A DNA stretch of 48,158 nucleotides from a virus, in the IMG/VR virus record IMGVR_UViG_3300035698_013459, positions 1 through 48,158 of that record; one strand, 5' to 3'. Below are positions 9,394-17,768 of the stretch, in pieces. The number at the start of each line of letters is the position of its first letter. The first letter of the stretch is position 1. A program made the position numbers and the translations under genes. Below the pieces are notes generated by a model, which saw nothing but the letters and a program-made list of their open reading frames with translations, ran no database searches and was not told where the DNA came from.

Positions 9394-9835
9394 CTGTACT
9401 GGAATAGCACTCTGGGAGGATGGGAAGTTAATAGATGCTTCTACTATTATTCCTCCCCACTTCCTGCATTGGACGGTTCGTGCTAAGATAATATCTACAT
9501 ATATCGGACAAATCATAAAATACTGGAAGCCGGATGTGGTGGCCGCAGAAAAAGGAATATACCGTGGGAAGGCGAACGAGGTACTTCTCTCATTACTTTC
9601 TATGATAACCCTAGAGGCTTTGGAATACGGCTTGACCATTGCTGAAGTCAATCAGTCCACTTTGAAAGCACACATGGGATCTGGAAGATTTGAGAAACTT
9701 GATGTGGCTCAAGCTGTAGTAGATAAATTAACTACAATTAAAGAAAAAAATATAATTAAAAAGGTCATTAAAGCTGAAGAATGGGACAAATCGGATGCTG
9801 CGGCCGTAGGAATTTGGTATTATGAAACCCACTAA
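9344..9835 (+). CDS. RuvC-like Holliday-junction resolvase
   Basis: Predicted to cut four-way DNA junctions made by recombination, before packaging. It has the RNase H-fold pattern of RuvC: ISIDPGSSCTGIA at the N-terminus (first Asp), VVAAEKG in the middle (Glu) and WDKSDAAAVGIW near the C-terminus (last Asp). Length 163 aa, about that of RuvC. ATG 9344 follows TAGGAG; ATG 9368 gives the minimal domain and is an alternative start. Confidence 0.85.
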   Translation: MDTVHIKKMISIDPGSSCTGIALWEDGKLIDASTIIPPHFLHWTVRAKIISTYIGQIIKYWKPDVVAAEKGIYRGKANEVLLSLLSMITLEALEYGLTIAEVNQSTLKAHMGSGRFEKLDVAQAVVDKLTTIKEKNIIKKVIKAEEWDKSDAAAVGIWYYETH

Positions 9836-10250
9836 AGAGAAAACCACATACTTACCTCTAGATAGTACGGCTGGGATGACTGATGAGGAGCGTTTTAAAG
9901 CTTTAATGAACAGCCCTCCAGAGGACATGAGTTCAATTATGCCTGCGGCCAACCAGTGGCTTGGTGAATATGGGGTAATTAGTGATTGGCACATTAATTG
10001 TATCATTCTCGAAGCTTTGAGCAGAGATGAACATATTATTAATGTAGAGATGGACATAGATAAAGTTAAAAAGTATATGAAGTGTAGAGTTTTAGTTGGG
10101 ATGGTGACGATTATTTCTAAGAAACGCAAAGCCAAAATCGTTGAATTATTTCGTGAGATAGGGGCTAAATACGCTAAAAAATATAATATAGACCTAGAAT
10201 TTAAACATGGCAAGAAAGACAAGAACAATAAGGAAGCCAATCTATATTAA
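9822..10250 (+). CDS. Hypothetical protein
   Basis: A 142-aa protein not recognised. It has a disordered first 30 residues, then mixed helices and a basic C-terminus (KHGKKDKNNK). It overlaps the resolvase by 14 bases and directly precedes the small terminase, so it may belong to DNA packaging or to the end of the replication operon. Confidence 0.7.
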   Translation: MKPTKEKTTYLPLDSTAGMTDEERFKALMNSPPEDMSSIMPAANQWLGEYGVISDWHINCIILEALSRDEHIINVEMDIDKVKKYMKCRVLVGMVTIISKKRKAKIVELFREIGAKYAKKYNIDLEFKHGKKDKNNKEANLY

Positions 10251-10265
10251 TAAAGGGGCTTAGAC

Positions 10266-10934
10266 ATGGCAGAAGAAGAAGTAAATCAACGGATTATCCC
10301 GTTGGAGTTAGACGAAGTGTTGTTTTTTATGTGGGCCAATGGCATGTCTCATGACGACATTGTTGCCCATTTTAAAGATTCAGATACTCCTTTTGATAAA
10401 AAACAATTGTATAGATATGCTCATAAAAGGGGTTGGGTAAAACGCAAGGAATCGATAGAAAGAGAAATTAAGAAAGATTTTGAGGACATCTTAAAAAGGT
10501 GTCAGTCTAAGAAAATGTCGGCCATCTCTATGGCAATCCAGACAGTTAGTGATATAATTATTAAAGATGTGGCAGATTATAGGGAGAATCCTGAGGGCTT
10601 TTGGAGGGATGTTAAGGATTTCAAACGTCCGCGCCCTTTTTGGATGGCCAAGAATGTTAGCGATCTTTCAGAACTTTATAAATTACAGAAATTCTTAGAA
10701 TTGAGCGATCAGCAAGAATTAGATGAAGGTAGAATTCATGAGGGCGAGAAGGCTGCTATACTTCAAGCTCTGGCCGATGTTCAGAAGATTAAAGCTGCTG
10801 AAGAATATAAATTATTACCAGAAGGTGAGATTGTTGATGCAGAGGTAGAGGAAATTATTGATGGTAAAAACGAAAAAGATAGACACGACATTGATCAAGA
10901 GGATCAGGGACCTACCCTGTGCGAGCAAGACTGA
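10266..10934 (+). CDS. Terminase small subunit candidate
   Basis: Likely DNA-recognition subunit of the packaging motor. The N-terminal 60 residues look like a helix-turn-helix (SHDDIVAHF ... KKQLYRYAHKRGW, followed by KRKESIERE), as in phage TerS proteins, and the C-terminal half is helical and acidic. It lies directly upstream of the large terminase and overlaps it by 74 bases. The assignment rests on position and the predicted HTH. Confidence 0.65.
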   Translation: MAEEEVNQRIIPLELDEVLFFMWANGMSHDDIVAHFKDSDTPFDKKQLYRYAHKRGWVKRKESIEREIKKDFEDILKRCQSKKMSAISMAIQTVSDIIIKDVADYRENPEGFWRDVKDFKRPRPFWMAKNVSDLSELYKLQKFLELSDQQELDEGRIHEGEKAAILQALADVQKIKAAEEYKLLPEGEIVDAEVEEIIDGKNEKDRHDIDQEDQGPTLCEQD

Positions 10935-13900
10935 GTTAGATAATTTTTTCATAACTTTTTTTGGTGTTCATCTTGCAAAAGTCCCCTTGATGCCTGGCAA
11001 TAGCTGCCCGCTTGATTTTGCGTGGGATGTTTATAAAACTGCCTTAGCAAGGGTTCTTACTACTGACGATGTTACTAACTTTATGTCTATGGCAAATCGT
11101 GGTGGTCAGAAGTGCGCTCGTGGTGATACTATGGTGTCTACTAATTCTGGCATTAAACGTTTAGACGAATTCGTTGATAATGATTATATTTCTTCTTATC
11201 CTAGATCAGCTATTGGGACAGGCCTTGAATTTAATGGCATTAGGGAAATATGGCGTATAGACACCCATAATGGGTATTATTTCGAAGGCACTAACGACCA
11301 TTTGGTGTCTACTTATGATAATGGTGTGGTTTATAAAACTATAGAGAACATCACTAAAGATGACCATATTATGGTTGGTGGTAATAATGGTGATACCAAT
11401 TTTGCAGAATACAATAATTTTGATCTTGGTTATTTAGTTGGCGTGTTGATTGGAGATGGATGTTTAACTATAAAAGATAGTATCCAATTAGAAATCCAAG
11501 ATTTGGGAGTTTTAAATAAAACTAAAGACATCTTAAATAGGCAATATAATATCCACTTTAATTTAAAATTTAATAAGACCAATAATTGTTGGAGAGTTAG
11601 ATTCAAAAGGACTAATTTTAAAAAATGGTTATTGTCCATGGGACTGGAGGAGGTCACTGCGCCTCATAAAAAAATTCCTAAATGCGTCTGGGAAGGTAAT
11701 ACGGATATGCGTTCTGGGTTTTTATCTGGATATTTTGATACCGATGGTAGTTTAACTTGGGGTAGGGGGAGAGGCTCTCATTGTAGATTCCGGTGGGGCG
11801 TTGCTTCCGAACAACTTATGAAGGATTTACAAGTATTGTTAATAAATTATAAGATTAAGTCTCATCGGTCTCAAAGGAATTTTCAGGCCGCTAAAAATAA
11901 TAAGGCGAAACGTGGGAAAACTTATACTTCGTATAATCTGTGTATTAATGGCATATTCGCCCATAAATTATTATCTTTAATATCTTCATTTAGTACCAGA
12001 AAAACTAGGGTTAAGGCTTTTGCTAACGCCAATGGAGCTAATCCTGATACACTGAACGGTGATACTTTCCCTAAAGATAAAGTGTGGGGATTGGTTGAAG
12101 ACATAAGGAAACATTACCAAGACAATTATAGATTTGATGATAGGTATTATGTTAGGAACAAAGCCAACATTGGTGGTAAATATAAAACCATTACTAGAAG
12201 GAAATTAAAGAAATTTTTAGAAGTCTATGAGATGTGTGATGCTTGTGATTCTTATAAAGAACTTAAATTGCTCATAAAAAGTGGTTTTTTCTTAGAAGAA
12301 GTAAAGAAAGTACATAATATTGGTATTAAAGACAAGGTTTATGATTTAACTGTTCCTGATAATAAAAATTTTCTGGGTAACGGGATGGTAGTTCATAACA
12401 CCCTCACGTGTGCGTGCGTCATTTCTATTTTGTTGATGCATGACCTTTATAGAGATATTATTCACATGGCGTCTATTGCTGCGCAGGCCAATGTCCTTTT
12501 TGAAGTGTGGCTTAATAAATTTGCTGCCCGCCCTTATATGGAAGATGTGTTTACCAAGTTAACCATGCGCAAAACGGTGTCGCGTACTACGAAGATGTTG
12601 ACAGTAACTCATGGTACAATGGATGCTGTGAATGCTCATCATGGTGGAATTCTTATCCAGGATGAGGTTGATTTAACGGCTCCCAGAGTGTTTGGTGAAT
12701 CAAAGGGTATGCTTGTTGCTTCCCAGGGGCGAGTACCATTGAACGTTATGATTTCATCTCGTAAGTATGCAATGGGTAACATACAGACTATCTTAGATAA
12801 GATTGATGATGATCCGGAATTTTCTAAACGTATTAATGTGCATAGGTGGGGACAGTTAGAGACCACGAGGAAATGTGATGATGAGCGGTCTGGCGAATTC
12901 GGTGTAGAAATTATGGTCAACGAAGATGATCTTTTGGCCCTTCCTATCAAGGAATGGCAGGGTCTCTCGAAGACAGAGCAATCTAAATATCAGATGATAG
13001 AGGGTTATAGAAACTGTCTTGATTGTGGTATTTTTTCTTTCTGTCAAGGACTTCTAAAGAAGCAAGTAGAGAATGTTCATCTAACTCCGATTGATGTTAC
13101 AGTTGATAACTTTCGCAGAGAGAGCGCGGAATTTTTTAAGGCCCAACGTCTTAATCGTAAACCATCGACTAAGGGTCTTATATATGGTTCTTATGATTCA
13201 AAAGTACATGATAAGAGTGAACCGGAGATCGCGTTATTGTTGTCAGAGGCTGAAGAGACAGCCAAAAATACCACAACGTTGGCGGCTTTATTAGAATTAG
13301 TTGTTAAACTTAAATTACCATTATATATAGGAATGGATTTTGGATACAATGAAGCTGCAGCGGAATTAATAACCGTGGATAGACAGACTAGAGTGTATAT
13401 CCTAGATGAATTGGACATGCCAGGATTGTCCGATCGTGATTTGGGGATAGCAACCCATAATAGGTGGGGCACATATCCCATAAATTACATATTTCCAGAT
13501 TGGGAAAGTCCGGGTGGCATTAAGGAACTTAGGAAGGTATGGGAATCCACGTGTGGTGTCTGTACAAATGCAAACAAAGACGTTCAGTATGGCATTAACT
13601 TGGTTAGGAACAAGTTATATAAGCCAGGGACTAAAGAACCTCATCTGTTTGTAAATAAATACCGGTGCTCCATGCTTAGACATTCATTTAAGAATTATAG
13701 ATATAGGATTGATCCTAAGATTGATGAACCCGTAGATAAGATTTATAAAAGATGGGATCATGCAGCGGATGCTGTTAGATACGTGTTAGCGACTATTATG
13801 GGTTCACACCCGTTTAGTGTATCCTGGGGAACTGGTGAAGCGGTTAAGACAGAGAATATAAATGCTGTAGATGGTAAACCGTCTTTGATACATGCGCCTA

Positions 13901-14037
13901 CGGGTTCGGAGTTAATGCAATTTGCTGGCAAGGAAGCACGGGCCACTTGGACTGATTTTGAAAAACAGATGGAAGAGGCTAATAAGGAAGAAGAAGCCGA
14001 CAAAAAGGGCTTTTGGTTTCATCTTCCGAATGATTAA
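10861..14037 (+). CDS. Terminase large subunit, interrupted by an intein
   Basis: Packaging ATPase and nuclease. The start is ATG 10861, with AGAGGA about nine bases upstream; a TTG sits just before it. The primary product has about 1,058 residues; removing the 429-residue intein leaves about 629 residues, normal for TerL. The Walker A-like loop is ANRGGQKT, and the intein sits exactly between its Lys and Thr. Walker B is GGILIQDEVD at about 12649-12669. The nuclease domain has YIGMDFGY (about 13321) and DHAADAVRY (about 13756). A Cys-rich stretch (CLDCGIFSFC) at about 13018-13047 may bind metal. Confidence 0.92.
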   Translation: MVKTKKIDTTLIKRIRDLPCASKTELDNFFITFFGVHLAKVPLMPGNSCPLDFAWDVYKTALARVLTTDDVTNFMSMANRGGQKCARGDTMVSTNSGIKRLDEFVDNDYISSYPRSAIGTGLEFNGIREIWRIDTHNGYYFEGTNDHLVSTYDNGVVYKTIENITKDDHIMVGGNNGDTNFAEYNNFDLGYLVGVLIGDGCLTIKDSIQLEIQDLGVLNKTKDILNRQYNIHFNLKFNKTNNCWRVRFKRTNFKKWLLSMGLEEVTAPHKKIPKCVWEGNTDMRSGFLSGYFDTDGSLTWGRGRGSHCRFRWGVASEQLMKDLQVLLINYKIKSHRSQRNFQAAKNNKAKRGKTYTSYNLCINGIFAHKLLSLISSFSTRKTRVKAFANANGANPDTLNGDTFPKDKVWGLVEDIRKHYQDNYRFDDRYYVRNKANIGGKYKTITRRKLKKFLEVYEMCDACDSYKELKLLIKSGFFLEEVKKVHNIGIKDKVYDLTVPDNKNFLGNGMVVHNTLTCACVISILLMHDLYRDIIHMASIAAQANVLFEVWLNKFAARPYMEDVFTKLTMRKTVSRTTKMLTVTHGTMDAVNAHHGGILIQDEVDLTAPRVFGESKGMLVASQGRVPLNVMISSRKYAMGNIQTILDKIDDDPEFSKRINVHRWGQLETTRKCDDERSGEFGVEIMVNEDDLLALPIKEWQGLSKTEQSKYQMIEGYRNCLDCGIFSFCQGLLKKQVENVHLTPIDVTVDNFRRESAEFFKAQRLNRKPSTKGLIYGSYDSKVHDKSEPEIALLLSEAEETAKNTTTLAALLELVVKLKLPLYIGMDFGYNEAAAELITVDRQTRVYILDELDMPGLSDRDLGIATHNRWGTYPINYIFPDWESPGGIKELRKVWESTCGVCTNANKDVQYGINLVRNKLYKPGTKEPHLFVNKYRCSMLRHSFKNYRYRIDPKIDEPVDKIYKRWDHAADAVRYVLATIMGSHPFSVSWGTGEAVKTENINAVDGKPSLIHAPTGSELMQFAGKEARATWTDFEKQMEEANKEEEADKKGFWFHLPND
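11113..12399 (+). other. Intein with LAGLIDADG homing endonuclease in TerL
   Basis: Self-splicing protein insert of 429 residues. It begins with Cys (CARGDTMV), has the B-block-like 'GTNDHLVST' and ends with 'NGMVVHN' before extein Thr, so the terminal His-Asn and the +1 Thr nucleophile are present. Two dodecapeptides typical of LAGLIDADG endonucleases are visible: YLVGVLIGDG (11431-11460) and FLSGYFDTDG (11718-11747), so it probably cuts intein-free terminase genes. Insertion in the ATP-binding loop means no active terminase is made until splicing occurs. Confidence 0.92.
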
Positions 14038-14041
14038 TAAG

Positions 14042-14070
14042 TTGAAACTGTAGTTAAGATGATATATAAT
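14042..14070 (+). promoter_or_regulatory. Sigma-70-like promoter before the virion genes
   Basis: TTGAAA at 14042-14047 and TATAAT at 14065-14070 are separated by 17 bases, a near-consensus sigma-70 promoter. It lies in the gap after the terminase and 20 bases before the next start codon, and would drive the structural genes. Confidence 0.6.
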
Positions 14071-14089
14071 TATCTAAAAGGAGTATAAT

Positions 14090-14518
14090 GTGAGCCAAGC
14101 AAAATTTATATTAGACAATATAGTGTATTCTGACGCAACCGCATCTAACGATCCGATGCGCAGAGAGCTAGATTGGAAACAACAGTGGGATATATCTTCG
14201 ATATCATATCCTACTACACAGACTTTGGCATTGACCGCTGGAGCACTCACAAGTATAAATATACCTGGCGGTGTGGCTACCTGGATAATGATTTTGACCG
14301 ATCAGGAGTTGGATATTGTTGCTACAGCCAATTCTACCCCAGCTTTGATAGTGGTGCCAAGTCCATGGGATTATGATAATTCTGTAGGAACTTGGATAGC
14401 TCCGTCGGCCGCCGGGACTAAAGACGGTCTTTATTTCATTAGGTCCTACACTGTGGCTCTCACGCTGGGGGTTCCCGGTACTACTAATGCTAATGTTACG
14501 GTTCTTACTGGATTATAA
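14090..14518 (+). CDS. Hypothetical virion-associated protein
   Basis: A 142-aa protein starting at GTG 14090 after AAAGGAG. It is rich in Thr, Ala and Gly with alternating hydrophobic residues, suggesting beta structure, and has no Cys. Its place between terminase and portal suggests a capsid decoration, head-tail or accessory virion protein; no family is recognised. Confidence 0.7.
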   Translation: MSQAKFILDNIVYSDATASNDPMRRELDWKQQWDISSISYPTTQTLALTAGALTSINIPGGVATWIMILTDQELDIVATANSTPALIVVPSPWDYDNSVGTWIAPSAAGTKDGLYFIRSYTVALTLGVPGTTNANVTVLTGL

Positions 14519-14529
14519 GGGGTTAATTT

Positions 14530-16260
14530 ATGCAAGATCAAACACAAAAAGCTAGCTTATGGGGAAACATCTCTGGGTTGGTTACTAATACTTTTGAGCT
14601 TCTAAATCAAAAAACCCAGAACGTCTTGGAGAAAGCTCGTGGTGGTCTTCATCAGGTTCAACGTGTGTCCATCGTTGATAATACTGAGGTTGCACAACAG
14701 GATTCAAGATATGTTGAAAGGTTTTCTTTTCTTACGGACGATTCTTTGAACATGATGGCAACCCGCGATGTTATTGTTGGTGCTATTTTGTTTAGGCGTT
14801 GTGCGCAGGTTTCTAGATTTTCTCGTCCAGCTAGAAAAAAATATTCACTAGGATATAGGGTAAAATTAAAAGAGGGGATAGAACCAACACCAGAAGATGA
14901 TGGGATTGCGCGCTCTATGGAAGATTTCATTCTTAATACCGGTTTTTTAGAAGATAGGAAAAAAGAAGAAAGAATGAATTTTGGTGAATTCCTTAAAAGG
15001 GAAACGAGAGACATGTTGGTCTACGATAGGATATCATGGGAGATGATTCCCGCCAACGATGGTACTTTGCATTCTTTTAGCCCCATTGATGCTGGAACCA
15101 TTAAGAAAGCTAGAAAAATTCAAGAGAATGATATGGATAACTTGCCTCAAACGATGGTGTCAACATTAGATCGTGAGCAAGAAGAACAACGTGTGTTAGC
15201 TCTAAAAGAACGTCTTAGTGACGTTGAAGCTTCTGATATTAAATATGTACAGGTTATTCAGGCTAAAATCACAGCTTATTACACAGACGAGGACATAGTT
15301 TTCCGTACGTTTAATCCAACTAATGAGGTTAAGCTTAATGGTTACAGTATTGGTCCTTTAGAAAAGTTGGTTGCCATTGTGACTTCGCATTTGCATGCAG
15401 AAGCGCATAATAAGTTTTATTTTACTAATGGTTTCTCTACACGAGGAATTTTAGCTATTAAAGGTAACATCCCTCAAGCACACATAGATGCTTTCAGACG
15501 TCAGTGGTATGCTCAAGTTTCTGGAGCAGGAAATTCTTGGCGTACTCCTATTATCGGCGGTGAGAACATCGATGTACAGTGGGTTCCTCTTCAGATGAAT
15601 AACAGAGACATGGAATGGGATGGATGGATGCACTATCTGGTTAAGGTTATCTGCGCTCTCTATCTAATTGCTCCTCAAGAAATTGGCTGGGATATTCAGT
15701 CTGGTGGAACGGTCATGGGCGATTCTGGCAAAAGGAACATGGTCCTCCTTACAGAATCCAAGGATACGGGGCTTGAACCGATCCTTAGATATTTTGAAGA
15801 TCTAATTAATGAAGAAATTTTTCCAAGATTTGGTGGGGAAATTGCTGCGGGTTTTGAATTTAGGTTTACTGGGTATGGCGATGATAATCCAACTGAGGTA
15901 ACAGAGAGGTTAATCAGACAGTTAACTAATTATAAAACCTTAGACGAGGTTCGCACAGAAGAAGAGCTTCCTGTTTTTGGGCCTCCTTTAGGTGAAATGA
16001 TATTAAATCCTACACTTATCCCATTTTATGAAGCGATGCTAGGATTGGGTGAATCTGATGACACGGAGGAAAAAGATGATAAAACTACTAATAAAACTAC
16101 TAAAAAGGCTTCTGGGAGTAAAGGAAAATCCAAAGGTAAGTCCAAGGGTAAAACCAAAACCAGAGGCTCCCAAGATAAAACGGACACCGCCAAAAAACAA
16201 ACCAAGGCGGCGGATCAGGAAACCACAAGTGCGGAAAAACGCAACCGTAAAGGTAAGTAA
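14530..16260 (+). CDS. Portal protein
   Basis: Ring at the capsid vertex through which DNA enters. The region from about residue 240 to 470 shows portal-like features: a domain before 'GPLEKLVAIVTSHLHAEAHN', then 'GNIPQAHIDAFRRQWYAQVSG', 'WRTPIIGG' and a long helix ending in 'APQEIGWD' and 'EPILRYFEDLINEEIFPRF', as in phage portals. Length 576 aa. The last 65 or so residues are an unusual Lys/Gly/Thr-rich tail with repeated SKGK units. It follows the terminase genes, as expected. Confidence 0.82.
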   Translation: MQDQTQKASLWGNISGLVTNTFELLNQKTQNVLEKARGGLHQVQRVSIVDNTEVAQQDSRYVERFSFLTDDSLNMMATRDVIVGAILFRRCAQVSRFSRPARKKYSLGYRVKLKEGIEPTPEDDGIARSMEDFILNTGFLEDRKKEERMNFGEFLKRETRDMLVYDRISWEMIPANDGTLHSFSPIDAGTIKKARKIQENDMDNLPQTMVSTLDREQEEQRVLALKERLSDVEASDIKYVQVIQAKITAYYTDEDIVFRTFNPTNEVKLNGYSIGPLEKLVAIVTSHLHAEAHNKFYFTNGFSTRGILAIKGNIPQAHIDAFRRQWYAQVSGAGNSWRTPIIGGENIDVQWVPLQMNNRDMEWDGWMHYLVKVICALYLIAPQEIGWDIQSGGTVMGDSGKRNMVLLTESKDTGLEPILRYFEDLINEEIFPRFGGEIAAGFEFRFTGYGDDNPTEVTERLIRQLTNYKTLDEVRTEEELPVFGPPLGEMILNPTLIPFYEAMLGLGESDDTEEKDDKTTNKTTKKASGSKGKSKGKSKGKTKTRGSQDKTDTAKKQTKAADQETTSAEKRNRKGK

Positions 16261-16299
16261 GAGTAAACAGAAGCCATCTAAAAAATAAAGGAGGCTATT

Positions 16300-16497
16300 G
16301 TGCCAAGAGGAGATAAAACAGGTCCAGAAGGTAAAGGCTAAAATACGGGCCGTGGTTTAGGTCCTTGTGATAAAGAAAACTTACGCCAAGACCAAGAAAA
16401 TAAAAAAGAAGAAGCACCACAAGGCAATCATGTACAATGGGGGCCTGGTGGCCGCAGGGGACGCGGAGATGGTAGGGGTCAAGGCCGTAACGGATAA
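16300..16497 (+). pseudogene. DUF5320-like small Gly/Arg-rich protein with in-frame stop
   Basis: GTG 16300 follows AAAGGAGG and begins MPRGDKTGPEGKG; after a TAA at 16339-16341 the same frame continues NTGRGLGPCD and runs to TAA at 16495, rich in Gly, Arg and Gln. The combined text matches the signature of DUF5320-type proteins (GPxGxGPxTGRGxGxC). The in-frame stop either disables the gene or would need readthrough. It fills the otherwise empty stretch between portal and the next gene. Confidence 0.6.
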
Positions 16498-16527
16498 ATA
16501 AACAGAAAAAGAAAAGGAATATATAAT

Positions 16528-17076
16528 ATGAGTATGGATAACAAAAAAATCATAAAAGATTTAGAGACAAAATATAGTTTAGTATCTTATCTAACTAAGT
16601 TGCTTGAAGCGGCTAATCCCTTAAAAAAGGATTTCAACCCTCCTAAAAGCTATGAAAAACAATTTTGGATAGGTTTTCAAAAATGGGTGCAGAATCAAAT
16701 TGTCGTGTTGATGGGTGAAAGTTCTGACGATTTGTCAATTGAATCTTTGTCGCCCGAAGAGATTGTGTTCCTTAAGAAATTTGTTGAGAAGGCCATTAAA
16801 ATTCCTTTAAATCCTAATAAACGGCCAGCTCGTGGTGCAATGTCGGCTAAAGTGCCGGTTCCGTATCCACCGCAGCCACCGATCACGGGTAAACCGGCTG
16901 TAGGTAAAACCATGTATGTCGTTGACAGTTCTACATTAAATAATCCAGAAATTGGGGTTGGATCTCCTGTTAAAGTGTTGTCACAAACTGCAGACCAAGC
17001 CATTGTGCAATTAACAGGGAGGCCGCAAATACAATTCAGTACAAACATAGAGAATTTATCAACGGAGAAAATATGA
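16528..17076 (+). CDS. Hypothetical protein, structural region
   Basis: Not recognised. The 182-aa product has a helical N-terminal half and a Pro-rich linker (PVPYPPQPP near residue 110), then a beta-rich C-terminal segment with 'GSPVKVLSQTADQAIVQL'. An AAAGGA site precedes ATG 16528. Its position after portal suggests a head or virion function, by inference only. Confidence 0.7.
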   Translation: MSMDNKKIIKDLETKYSLVSYLTKLLEAANPLKKDFNPPKSYEKQFWIGFQKWVQNQIVVLMGESSDDLSIESLSPEEIVFLKKFVEKAIKIPLNPNKRPARGAMSAKVPVPYPPQPPITGKPAVGKTMYVVDSSTLNNPEIGVGSPVKVLSQTADQAIVQLTGRPQIQFSTNIENLSTEKI

Positions 17077-17768
17077 TGAAAAAGAGAAAAGCTCCCCCTA
17101 CTAGGTATATGGGGCAACAGATGAATAAACCCAAAAACAGTGCTAATAATCAAGAGATGGAACATCGTTTAGCATCTTCAATGCATGTGCAAGGTCAAGC
17201 AGTAAAAGCGATTAATGACCGCATGGGTAAAATTGAGGATTCTATTCATAATTCTTATATACGTGCCGAGGCTTTTTATGAAGCTGTTCTGCGCAAAAAC
17301 TTAATCTCTAAAGATGAATTGGAAGAATGTATAACCTTTGTTAGAGATTCAGTGATGGAAGCTGCAGAAGCCATGTATGATCTGACTCACGGTCTTGAAG
17401 CTGTGGATAAACCCATTGACTCGTCTACTGATCTAGCGATTATTGTTTTTCAAGTTAAGAACACAGAAGATAAAATGATTATAGAAAAAGACGCTAGGTT
17501 ACAAATGATGGCGAACCCAGAAGTTTATCAGGTAACTCAACTTAAAGAGGTTGCTGCTTCTCTCATGGGGAAGAAAACTGGTGACAAAGCTTCTTTAAGC
17601 TTTTCTATACCTGAAAGCGAACCACAGAATCAGTTTGCCGGAATGTCCGTTCTTCTAGATTATGAGGTGCTCAAAGTAAAGGTACAAAAACCTAATGAAG
17701 AAGAGCCCACAGAAGAAGAACCCACAGAAGATGGACAAAAAACAGAACCCGACGGGCTTCTTGCATGA
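17073..17768 (+). CDS. Hypothetical protein with GreA/FKBP-like C-terminal segment
   Basis: A 231-aa protein. Residues 30-110 are helical. Residues about 160-215 contain ASLMGKKTGDKASLSFSIP and end in DYEVLKVKV, resembling the C-terminal domain of GreA-type factors and FKBP-like folds (GKKvGDkv...YeVl.i). The last 25 residues are an acidic, Pro/Glu-rich repeat. It overlaps the previous gene by 4 bases (ATGA). The match is short, so no function is claimed. Confidence 0.65.
   Translation: MMKKRKAPPTRYMGQQMNKPKNSANNQEMEHRLASSMHVQGQAVKAINDRMGKIEDSIHNSYIRAEAFYEAVLRKNLISKDELEECITFVRDSVMEAAEAMYDLTHGLEAVDKPIDSSTDLAIIVFQVKNTEDKMIIEKDARLQMMANPEVYQVTQLKEVAASLMGKKTGDKASLSFSIPESEPQNQFAGMSVLLDYEVLKVKVQKPNEEEPTEEEPTEDGQKTEPDGLLA

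Noticed and set aside
16049-16288. Lys/Pro-rich frame overlapping the portal C-terminus
   Set aside because: It is the +1 shadow of a low-complexity Lys-rich region and lacks a good ribosome site.
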